Assembly (NCBI GenBank): GCA_036736205.1
Contig: DAINMX010000251.1
Coordinates: 1-9,507, forward strand
Reading direction: 5' to 3'
Length of the DNA: 9,507 nt
DNA from: XYA12-FULL-58-9 sp001798605
GTDB taxonomy: Bacteria; Myxococcota; XYA12-FULL-58-9
Shown: piece after piece, positions 1 to 7,700 of the stretch
How the letters are laid out: the number at the start of each line of letters is the position of its first letter
How positions within the stretch are numbered: position 1 is the first letter of the stretch
Position numbers and translations under genes: made by a program
The notes under the pieces: model-generated
Databases searched by the model: none
What the model was told of the DNA's origin: nothing
Seen by the model: the letters and a program-made list of their open reading frames with translations, nothing else

Positions 1-1
1 C

Positions 2-49
2 CTAGGCACGCTCGATTTGGGGAGAGACGGTCCCTTCGTGACGGATTAG
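2..49 (+). CDS. possible 3' end of an upstream gene (partial, doubtful)
   Basis: Reading frame 2 is open from the left edge for 15 codons and ends at TAG 47-49. The peptide (LGTLDLGRDGPFVTD) has a plausible protein-like composition, unlike the Arg-rich frame 1. Frame 3 has a stop at once (TAG 3-5). If real, it is the tail of a same-strand gene that ends 111 bases before the first membrane-protein gene. Fifteen codons cannot identify a function, and the openness could be chance. Confidence 0.22.
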   Translation, partial: LGTLDLGRDGPFVTD

Positions 50-125
50 GGTGCCGCACGCGCCGTCGATCATGTGGTTTTTCACTCCAAGATGGTGTTG
101 TATCCCCGAGAGGACATTCTTTCGG

Positions 126-146
126 AGCTGAAAAGCTGAAAAGCTG
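126..146 (+). repeat. short tandem repeat, 2.6 copies of AGCTGAAA
   Basis: Two full 8-base units AGCTGAAA (126-133, 134-141) and a partial third (AGCTG, 142-146) lie just upstream of the ATG at 161, in the leader of the first gene. The array sits roughly where a ribosome binding site would be expected to begin, yet it contains no good Shine-Dalgarno sequence. A change in copy number would alter leader length and spacing but not a protein. It may simply be a low-complexity remnant of replication slippage. The rest of 50-160 shows no convincing promoter, operator or terminator; the nearest -10-like string (TTGTAT, 98-103) is a poor match with no well-spaced -35 element. Confidence 0.6.
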
Positions 147-160
147 TAACAAGCGCTTCC

Positions 161-1966
161 ATGGGCCCATCACCGCCATTGCCGCACACGCGAAAGAGCT
201 TGGCCGTCGTCTTTATCGGATGCACGGTGTTTTTTTTGATCCTGTTCGCGCAATTCCCGATCGCTGGGCGTATCAGCGGCAACATTGACAGTTGGTATGC
301 CATAGCCTTCCCCAACGTTTACCTCAACGAGTTGCGTGAGCTCCTGGGTTTTGGACCGTTCGGCAGTTTCCTTTATCCGACCGAGAACCCCCTTGCGTAT
401 GGCGAGACCGCTGCCGCTCTTGCCGTCGTTCCCATGGTGCTGCGTGCCATTGGCTTGGGTGACGTCATGACATTGTATTTGTTTGTGTCATGGGTCTACG
501 CGTTCACCGCATTCTCCGTCTACCTGGTGGCCACGCTTTACGTGCGTCACCGACCGCTCGCGATGATGGCCGGCCTCGCTTTTTCCGCTTCCAACTTCCT
601 GCTGGCGATCATCGACAGTCCACACAACGCGTTCTTCGGAATCGCGTTCTTGTCGCTCTACTTCTTCAAACGATTTCTTCTGACCAATCGAAACCGCGAC
701 TTTTGGTTTTCCGCGGTGCTCGCAGGCGTTCAGACCTACTTCTCTGCCTATGGGTTCTTGCTTCTCTTTGTGGCTCTTGCCGTCATCGGATTGACAAACA
801 TCCGCCAGCTCCTCGAAGCCCACGGAGGTCTTCGACGCCTGTTTGCTTATACCGCGGTCGTAGCAGGTTTGATTGCACCGTTTTTTTGTTTCTATCTCTT
901 TCGCCTCACCGATCATTTCAGCTTCCGTTCCCAGGCATTGGTCTTCGCAGAATTCAACAGCCTCGACCCTCAAGATCTCGCGAACCCAATGCCCGACAAC
1001 CTCATCTACCCAGAGGGGCATCGCTTCACCCACCAGGACGCCATGAGCCTAAACCAACGACTTGCGCCAAGAGATCCGTCGTTTTTCACCAAGGATTTTC
1101 TTCTCATGGCCGGTCCCGGCGCCCATCCCGATGAGGAATCTTTGTGGGTGTCGTCGCGCAAACGCGCCTTTGTCGGTCTTTCCCTGTACCTCTTGGCGCT
1201 GACGTGTTTCTTCCAATCCTTTCGGGGACGTCGCGAATGGGTCGTGCTTGGAGTTGTCGGATTTATCGTGTCGCTGGGACCGACCGCCCGATTTGGCGAC
1301 GTGATGGTGCCCATGCCACTGTACCCTCTGTATGAGTATGTGCCTGGCTTCCACATGTTCCGCGTACCGGGGCGGGCGTTTTGCCTCTCTTTGCTCGCTC
1401 TCACCATCCTCGCAGCTAAGGGACTCGGCGCTTGGGTCGACCGACAATGGGCCAGGTCACCAAGGGCACCTCTGTGGGCGGCAGTCATCGCCACATCGTT
1501 GTTTGTCGTCGAGAACGTTCCGTTTCCCATGCGCTCCTTCGAAGGCAAGACGCTCGCGACCCCCCCCGAGGACTATGCACGATTCTTCTCGGGCATCGAT
1601 GAAACGGTGATTCTCAACCTGCCCAGTGGGATCGGTTTCGCCTTGGCCGGTTCGGCCAATGACCTCAACGTATTCAATCGCGAGATCGTTTACACCAACT
1701 GGCAGACATACCACGGGCACTCAATTGTCAACGGCGTCAACGGCTATATTCCGCACTCACGAATCGCGACACAGCGATTGATAGAAGCACTTCCGAACCC
1801 AGAGGCTGTCGATGGTCTCGCTCGGCTTGGGGTGAGGCATATTGTCTACAACAAAAACTTGGTGCTGCCCGAAGAACGCCAACAGCTGCAACAACTGCAA
1901 AACGCGACCGCATTGGAGTCGGTTTTCGAATCTGATTCTACCGCCGTCTTCCGGATTCGTCGTTGA
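161..1966 (+). CDS. polytopic membrane protein, GT-C glycosyltransferase-like (paralogue 1 of 3)
   Basis: This encodes 601 aa with about 11 hydrophobic segments (near residues 13-33, 84-98, 104-128, 134-152, 156-173, 182-212, 226-248, 336-352, 360-378, 404-424, 436-452) and a hydrophilic C-terminal module from about 457 to the end. Motifs shared with the two downstream paralogues are GNIDSW (40-45), YGE (80-82), IDSPH (151-155), SLDPxDL (267-273), FRVPGRAF (400-407), ENVPFP (451-456) and YHGHSIVNGVNGY (517-529). A conserved Asp (D43) in the loop after the first helix and a soluble C-terminal part are typical of GT-C enzymes, which transfer sugars from polyprenyl-phosphate donors on the outer face of the membrane. 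No exact family is recognised, so the enzymatic role is inferred. ATG 161 is the first start after an in-frame TGA (137-139); no clear ribosome binding site precedes it. It carries the variable Cys position as Ile42, unlike the other two. A poly-T run (230-237) and poly-C run (1560-1567) of 8 bases each lie inside the gene. Confidence 0.88.
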   Translation: MGPSPPLPHTRKSLAVVFIGCTVFFLILFAQFPIAGRISGNIDSWYAIAFPNVYLNELRELLGFGPFGSFLYPTENPLAYGETAAALAVVPMVLRAIGLGDVMTLYLFVSWVYAFTAFSVYLVATLYVRHRPLAMMAGLAFSASNFLLAIIDSPHNAFFGIAFLSLYFFKRFLLTNRNRDFWFSAVLAGVQTYFSAYGFLLLFVALAVIGLTNIRQLLEAHGGLRRLFAYTAVVAGLIAPFFCFYLFRLTDHFSFRSQALVFAEFNSLDPQDLANPMPDNLIYPEGHRFTHQDAMSLNQRLAPRDPSFFTKDFLLMAGPGAHPDEESLWVSSRKRAFVGLSLYLLALTCFFQSFRGRREWVVLGVVGFIVSLGPTARFGDVMVPMPLYPLYEYVPGFHMFRVPGRAFCLSLLALTILAAKGLGAWVDRQWARSPRAPLWAAVIATSLFVVENVPFPMRSFEGKTLATPPEDYARFFSGIDETVILNLPSGIGFALAGSANDLNVFNREIVYTNWQTYHGHSIVNGVNGYIPHSRIATQRLIEALPNPEAVDGLARLGVRHIVYNKNLVLPEERQQLQQLQNATALESVFESDSTAVFRIRR

Positions 1967-1970
1967 GTTG

Positions 1971-3836
1971 ATGGGTACGAACACCCATAACGGCATTGAT
2001 TCGCGATGGTGGGTTGCAGCGGCGATCTACGCTGTCTTTTTTGGATTGCTCTTGTTGCCCTTCCCTATGGCGGGTGAGCTGCCGGGGAATTGCGATACCT
2101 GGCTAAATGGCATTGCGTTGCCAAACCACCTGCTCAATCAGATCGTCGCTTGGTTCACGGGGCAGGCTGCCGGTACGTCCCTTTACCCCGCGCTGTCGCC
2201 CTTCGGATATGGCGAATCTGCTCTTGGGACCTCAGCCATCTTCATCACCTTCAAGCTCATCACCGGCGACGATATCGTCGCCTACTATTTCTTCATCGCG
2301 ACCATCTTGACGTTGAACTCCCTTGGCGTGTTTGTCCTCGCCGGCTCCTACGTTCGTTCTCCGCTCATTGCTGGAATTGCCGGCCTTGCCTTTTCGGCCT
2401 CCAATTACATCCTGGGGGCCATTGACAGCCCCCACACCAGCTTCTTCTTCCTCACATTTTTTTGTTTGTTCCTGTGCAAGCGCTATCTGGCCACCAAGAA
2501 GTGCCAGACTCTTATCATGGCCGCAATGGTTGGTGGCCTGCAGGTCTATTTCTCAGCCTACTTGTTTCTCTTCCAATCGGTGTGCGTCATTGCATTGTTG
2601 GTTGGGCATGCCATCGGCACTCGAGCACGGGTCGACATTCGCACCATCCTTTTGTGTGCGATCGTGTTTGTTGGAATCGCGACTCCTTTCTTCTGCTTTT
2701 ATCGTGCCACAAAGAATAGCGGCAACTTCGCCAATCCATGGGAGCCCACTTGGCTGGCGGAGCTGCACAGTCTCGACCCGGCAGATTTGTTGCGCACTCT
2801 CGAGAACAACCGCATCTATCCTTTTGCTCAGCGCATCTATGTTGAAGACATGGCGCAAATCACGCGGGCGATGATCGAAGCGGGGGTCGTGCAGGCTGCC
2901 GACCTAAACAGACCAGACTCAGTCACCGTGTTGGGTACCCGTTCCGAACCCCATGACGTCAAATATTTTGTCTACACCCGCCGCTGTGCGTTTTTGGGTT
3001 TCGTCCTGTATGTGTTGGCGGCAATGGGTTTGGTGACCTCGCCCCACCGATGGGAGCTCGGCTTGTTGTACGTTGTGGCGCTCGTCGTTTCATTCGGGCC
3101 GATGATTTCCATTGGCAACACCACATTGCCAAATGCACTCTCACCCTTCTATCGTTGGTTTGAGGCCGCTGGCGTCCTGCGTGTTCCATGTCGGGCCTTT
3201 TCCTTCGGTGTGCTCGCCGTGGTCCTTATGGCAGCAACGGGTCTCGAATGGCTGGGAACACGACGCGTCTTCAAGACGCAAGTGGCGCGAACAGCGTTGT
3301 TTCTGCTCATGGGTGCAACCATTCTCATCGAGAACATACCTGTACCCTTGAAGTCGTTCTCAGGTTCTCAACTGGCGACACCACTGCCGCAAGTCAGCAG
3401 ATATTTTGCGGACCAAACCGGTCACGCCGTCCTGAATCTACCGAGCCGCATTGGCGGCAGTCTCTTTCACGATAGTTATGACCTCTTCGAATGGAATCGA
3501 GAGCTCATCTACATGAACCACCAAACCTATCATCGGCAGAACGTGGTCAACGGCGTACACGGCTATTTTCCGCGCACACGGTTAGAAATGCAAAGAACGA
3601 TCGACAAACTCCCGACACCCCAATCGTTCTTCGAGCTGCAGCGGTTGGGTATTGAGTATATCATTTACCATCATCGCCTGGAGTTGCCTTGGGAAGCAGG
3701 ATTGTATGAGAGAATTGTTTCCTCCGGACAACTTGCCGAAGTATCGTCTTCGCCCGACGTCACCATACTCACGTGGTCACCCCAATCAACCGAAACCACT
3801 TTGCAAAAGCAAAGTGTGCACCAACCCACTGAGTAG
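1971..3836 (+). CDS. polytopic membrane protein, GT-C glycosyltransferase-like (paralogue 2 of 3)
   Basis: This encodes 621 aa from ATG 1971. The frame is open back to 1842, but that extension overlaps the end of the previous gene, is hydrophilic and lacks homology to the paralogues, whereas the 1971 start places GNCDTW (39-44), IDSPH (151-155) and SLDPADL (267-273) at nearly the same residue numbers as in the first protein. Hydrophobic segments follow the same pattern (near 14-34, 83-98, 103-126, 131-150, 156-171, 180-212, 225-244, 338-356, 361-382, 408-425, 440-456). LRVPCRAF (403-410), ENIPVP (454-459) and YHRQNVVNGVHGY (520-532) complete the shared set. The segment after SLDPADL (about 274-336) differs strongly from the paralogues and is a candidate substrate-specificity region. 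A polar tail (about 606-621) has no counterpart in paralogue 1. The start lies 4 bases after the preceding TGA without a Shine-Dalgarno sequence, which suggests coupled re-initiation. Role is inferred: extracytoplasmic transfer of a sugar or similar group from a lipid carrier. Confidence 0.88.
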   Translation: MGTNTHNGIDSRWWVAAAIYAVFFGLLLLPFPMAGELPGNCDTWLNGIALPNHLLNQIVAWFTGQAAGTSLYPALSPFGYGESALGTSAIFITFKLITGDDIVAYYFFIATILTLNSLGVFVLAGSYVRSPLIAGIAGLAFSASNYILGAIDSPHTSFFFLTFFCLFLCKRYLATKKCQTLIMAAMVGGLQVYFSAYLFLFQSVCVIALLVGHAIGTRARVDIRTILLCAIVFVGIATPFFCFYRATKNSGNFANPWEPTWLAELHSLDPADLLRTLENNRIYPFAQRIYVEDMAQITRAMIEAGVVQAADLNRPDSVTVLGTRSEPHDVKYFVYTRRCAFLGFVLYVLAAMGLVTSPHRWELGLLYVVALVVSFGPMISIGNTTLPNALSPFYRWFEAAGVLRVPCRAFSFGVLAVVLMAATGLEWLGTRRVFKTQVARTALFLLMGATILIENIPVPLKSFSGSQLATPLPQVSRYFADQTGHAVLNLPSRIGGSLFHDSYDLFEWNRELIYMNHQTYHRQNVVNGVHGYFPRTRLEMQRTIDKLPTPQSFFELQRLGIEYIIYHHRLELPWEAGLYERIVSSGQLAEVSSSPDVTILTWSPQSTETTLQKQSVHQPTE

Positions 3837-3839
3837 AGG

Positions 3840-4784
3840 ATGGCAACCCAACAGATGTCCCAAGCGGAACATTTCCGTTGCATTGTTGGCCACCTAAAAC
3901 GGGCCATCGGCCATCTGCGGTTGTATGAGAGCGGTCAGGTTCTCGCACCTGGTTTCTTCGGCATTGTCCGACAAGGGTCCGTTCCGGATCTTTCACTGCT
4001 CCTGTTGTACGCTGTGGCATATGCGAGCCATGTGCTTTCGATTTACTCGTACAACGATCTCAGCGACTACCACAGCGACGCCGATAATCCGCGCAAGGCA
4101 GACCACCAAACCAAGAGCACACGATGGCTGCAGATTCAGACCCTTCTTCTCCTCGTGGTGTTTGCGGCGACCGCTCCACTGTTGCCGCTTTGTGTGGCGT
4201 CGCTCTTTGTCGGCAACCAGATCCTCTGCATGGCCTATTCGCATCCGCGTATCCGACTCAAGGGCCGAATACTCGGCAGCGAGTTTGCCCACTTCGTTGC
4301 TGGCATGAGCTACTTCATCTCCGGCGTTCTCCTGACTGGTGGCGATGCATACGACCATCTTCTCGGCGGTATTGTTTTTGGACTGCTTTATCTCTCTGGT
4401 GGCACTTTCAACGAAGTGATGGACTGCGAGGCTGACCGAAATGCAAGCCTAAGACATCTCGTGGTGGTGATCGGCAAACGATCCGCCCTGTGGCTCGTGA
4501 TCGGAACACACTATGCCTGTTTTGTTCTGCTCGCGCTCTACGAGCCAACCGTGGTCGTCATTGGTTCGTGTGCGGCTGCCGCCATGTTCTACACCACGAC
4601 ATTGTCGTCGGCCCTGACGCTGAAGGCCGAGTTGCTTCTGCAATTTCGTGGCCGCTACCGCATCCTCTTCGCGGGCCTGTTGCTGATCCTTGTGCTCACC
4701 GAGATCGTCGCCACGGACAAAGAGATTCTGGCGCCCACAGCAACCGAGGCAGCATCGGTAACCATGAAGCAAACCCGTCAATGA
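3840..4784 (+). CDS. UbiA-family prenyltransferase
   Basis: This encodes a 314-aa integral membrane protein of usual UbiA length, with some 8-9 hydrophobic segments. The two diagnostic Asp-rich motifs are intact: NDxxDxxxD at residues 72-80 (N72, D73, D76, D80) and NExxDxxxD at 191-199 (N191, D195, D199), followed by a basic stretch and IGK (211-213). A YSHPRIRLKGR segment (133-143) matches the conserved YSxPxxRLKG stretch between them. Family members bind prenyl diphosphate through Mg2+ at these aspartates and transfer the prenyl group to an aromatic ring, a glycerol lipid, haem or phosphoribose diphosphate. The acceptor cannot be read from the sequence. Its position between GT-C-like genes recalls decaprenyl-phosphate phosphoribosyltransferase, but the HPxKxxRP-like stretch of that family is only partly matched here (ADNPRKADH, 81-89). 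The ATG at 3840 follows the TAG of the previous gene by 3 bases, with AGAGG immediately before it, too close to be a normal ribosome binding site; a second in-frame ATG at 3855 is possible. Confidence 0.9.
   Translation: MATQQMSQAEHFRCIVGHLKRAIGHLRLYESGQVLAPGFFGIVRQGSVPDLSLLLLYAVAYASHVLSIYSYNDLSDYHSDADNPRKADHQTKSTRWLQIQTLLLLVVFAATAPLLPLCVASLFVGNQILCMAYSHPRIRLKGRILGSEFAHFVAGMSYFISGVLLTGGDAYDHLLGGIVFGLLYLSGGTFNEVMDCEADRNASLRHLVVVIGKRSALWLVIGTHYACFVLLALYEPTVVVIGSCAAAAMFYTTTLSSALTLKAELLLQFRGRYRILFAGLLLILVLTEIVATDKEILAPTATEAASVTMKQTRQ
4781..4784 (+). other. ATGA start/stop overlap (translational coupling)
   Basis: The start codon ATG (4781-4783) of the fusion gene overlaps the TGA stop (4782-4784) of the UbiA gene. 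No Shine-Dalgarno sequence is visible upstream, so ribosomes that end on the UbiA gene probably restart here. This ties the amounts of the two proteins and supports a functional link. Confidence 0.85.
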
Positions 4785-7700
4785 GGCGAAGCACCAAAAT
4801 ACACGCGGTTATCGCAGCGCTCTATGTTGTCTTCTTCGCGTTGTACTTTTTGAGTCTTCCCCTGAAGGACAGCATCCCTGGCAACTGCGATAGCTGGTTG
4901 GCCATTGCCTACTCGAATACCTACTTGAATCAACTGCAGGCATTCATAACAGGCGACGGGGTCGGCCGTGCCATGTACCCGGTCGAGAACATCGCCGGGT
5001 TTGGAGAGTCGAGCCTTGGCCTCGGGGCTGTGTTCATTCTCTTTAGGCTCATCGGTGCCAATGACGTCGTTGCACTTTATGGCCTCTTGGTTACGGTGTT
5101 CTCGAGCACAGCCTGGGCTGTCTATCTTCTCGTGCGCGAGTACGCGCAAAGCACCAGTGCCGCGGTCTTCGCCGGATTTGCCTTTGGTGCGGCCAACTTC
5201 ACCCTCGCCAACATTGACAGTCCCCACACCGTCTTTTTCGCTGTGATGTTCTGGTCGTGGCTGTTTCTTCTCAAGGCATTTCGCCACCAACAATCCCGCC
5301 ACCTCTACGTGGCGGCTGCCTTGGCTGGAGCACAGGCATACTTGGGTGCCTATGTCTTTCTTCTCGAGTTTATCGCGCTTGCCATCGTCGCAGCGGTCCA
5401 CTGGCGTCAATGGATAACACCGGCGTTACGACGCCACGCACCGGCGGGAGCGTTGGTCTACGTGCTGATCGCCCTGCCGTTTTTCAACACGTACTATCAG
5501 AGCCTCACGGGCGGCAACGTGGTCAATCCATGGAATGCCAAGGCCATCGCCGAAGCCCACAGTCTCGATCCGATCGATCTCATGCGAAAGTTGCCGAACA
5601 ACCTCTACAATCGTCGGGGAAATCCGGTGACGGTCGCGGATGCCCACCGTTCCCATACAGCGTATCAGGTTGCGGGTTTCGAAGACTTTGGTGACGTCTT
5701 GGGCCCTGACCATGCGGCAAAGCGGACCGAACGATCAGATCCCAACAACATTCTACATTTCAACAACGTTCGTCGTTGTGCGTTTATCGGCATCTTCCTA
5801 TATTTGCTGGCCGCCATCGGCCTTTGGCGTTGGCAGAACCGACCAGGTGAGTTGATTGCCGTGGGAGTCGTGGGGTTTGTCCTCGCGCTCGGACCACTCG
5901 CGATTGTCTTCGGACAAGCGGTCCCCATGCCGATGTATCCCGTGTATGCAGGGTTCGATGTTGCTGGTCTGTTCCGCATCCCCAGCCGCAGCTTCTTTTT
6001 GACCTTGTTGCCACTCGTCGTTTTTGCCGCCCGCGGCCTCACCGGAGTCATCGACAGGTTCGGCCGGCCGAGTGTTTTCGTGGCAATGGCAACCGTCCTT
6101 GTCTTAGTCGAGAATCTGCCTCTGCCATTGCATGCATTTGCTGCGCCGACCGAACCCCCGGCGGTGTATCGCCATCTGTTTGCGAGCTCCACCACGCGGA
6201 CCATCCTGGAACTGCCGAGTGACCTGGGGCTTGAGTTTGCCCGTGACGCCGAAGATCTGTTCGCCTACAATCGCGAAGTCATCTACATGAACTGGCAAAC
6301 CTATCATCGCCAGAACATTCTCAACGGAGTCAATGGCTACTTCCCAGTGACACGCATGGAGACGCAGCGCCTCATCGATGCCTTGCCACAATCCCTGCCC
6401 GACCTTTCATCCAGTTATGACCTACGAACCGTGGTCTTCCACAAGGATTTTGTACTGGCCGACAAAGAACGTGCTTTGCTCAAGGAATTGCGAGCTTCCC
6501 CGCTTCTTGAGCAGCGGCTCGAAACACCCGATTTGGTAATCTTTGAGTTGAGTCGCCTCGCCCGGCTGCCGTTTCAGCACGCTCTTCGGCGCGCCCAGGA
6601 GTATCTGCAACAGACTCAGCAAGCCGACGGGTCTTGGCTCTCGTACAAAGGTCCCGAGCCTGACATCGAGCTTCTTGACGATTCCCGCGGCTACGCAACC
6701 AGCTTTGCGTTGGCGAACCTTCACGGGACCTCGACAGCCTCGAGCGATTTTGTGAGTAAGGCCGAGTACTTCGTACTCGCACAGAAGAACGCACCTGATT
6801 TGACCTGGAACTACGACGGCAAAGATCACGACTATTGCTGCGGCAAGCATCACAATATTGGTTCCTGGCTGCCGCCCGATGCGGATACCACGGCGCTCGC
6901 CTTGGTGGCGCTCAAGGGTAGGCTCGTGCTCTCCGCGGCCGAGGTGATCCAGCTCGACAGCCACTTTCGGCACTACCAAAATGCCTCCGGTCTGTTTCCC
7001 TCCTTTTTCGTCGGCTATTACGGGAACCACGAGACACCGATTGATCTCGCACACGACACCGAGATCTCTGTGGGCGTCAACGCCAACATATTGACGATGT
7101 TGACTGCATGGGGATTGCGAACGGAGAGGCTGGTGCCTGGCCTCAAGAAGCTCGTCGAGGATGGTCGCGGGCACAACGATCCCTATTACTCTCCGCTTGT
7201 TGTGGCGCATCTACTGTGTCAAGCAGCGCAACGATCGGCCCCGAATGCCGAACGGTTGGCTGAAATTCAAATGAACCAGTTCGAAGGCAAGATTGAGCCG
7301 ACACTGCTCAACACGGTAGACCTTGCCGCATTCGTGCATGCCAAAAGTTTCCTCTTGGCACGTAAGGGCTTGCAAGCAACCCCTGCACTGGAGGCGGCTG
7401 CGGTGGAGCTTGGAGGGCGCCAGCTCCCCGATGGTAACTGGCCCAAAGCTCCCATGGCTTTCGGTGGCAATGCCAACATCGATGACCTGCAGATGAAAGA
7501 CCGCTTCACTCGTTACAGTAGCTACGTGTTTCGCAACCAGCTCCAATTTGCCAACATGCCCCTCGACATGTTGGAAAGTTTTGTCGCCTCCTTTGCCTCT
7601 CGCGGTCATTGGGAAGACGTGGGGGCCGCAATGTCGGCGATCTGCACGAAGAACCAGTCTGAGCCAATCGATTCGCTCGATCCTTTCAGCCGCATCTGTT

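Noticed and set aside
50..160. Promoter upstream of the first gene
   Set aside because: TTGTAT (98-103) and TTTTCA (79-84) are weak matches spaced only 13 bases apart, so no promoter is called.
1842..1970. Upstream in-frame extension of the second membrane-protein gene
   Set aside because: It lies within the end of the first gene in another frame, is hydrophilic and has no match in the paralogues; ATG 1971 aligns the shared motifs and first helix.
4490..4780. Upstream in-frame extension of the fusion gene
   Set aside because: It overlaps the last third of the UbiA gene, reads as Arg/His-rich shadow sequence, and the ATGA start at 4781 matches the N termini of the paralogues.
6763..6779. Perfect 7-bp inverted repeat with a 3-base loop (CGAGTAC-TTC-GTACTCG)
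   Set aside because: It lies within the coding frame of the fusion protein, with no following T-run and no second copy, so it is most likely chance and not a terminator or operator.
6878..6895. Full functional class II terpene cyclase call
   Set aside because: The motif lacks the final Asp of DxDD and the domain is too short for the usual two-barrel enzyme; only the fold is supported.
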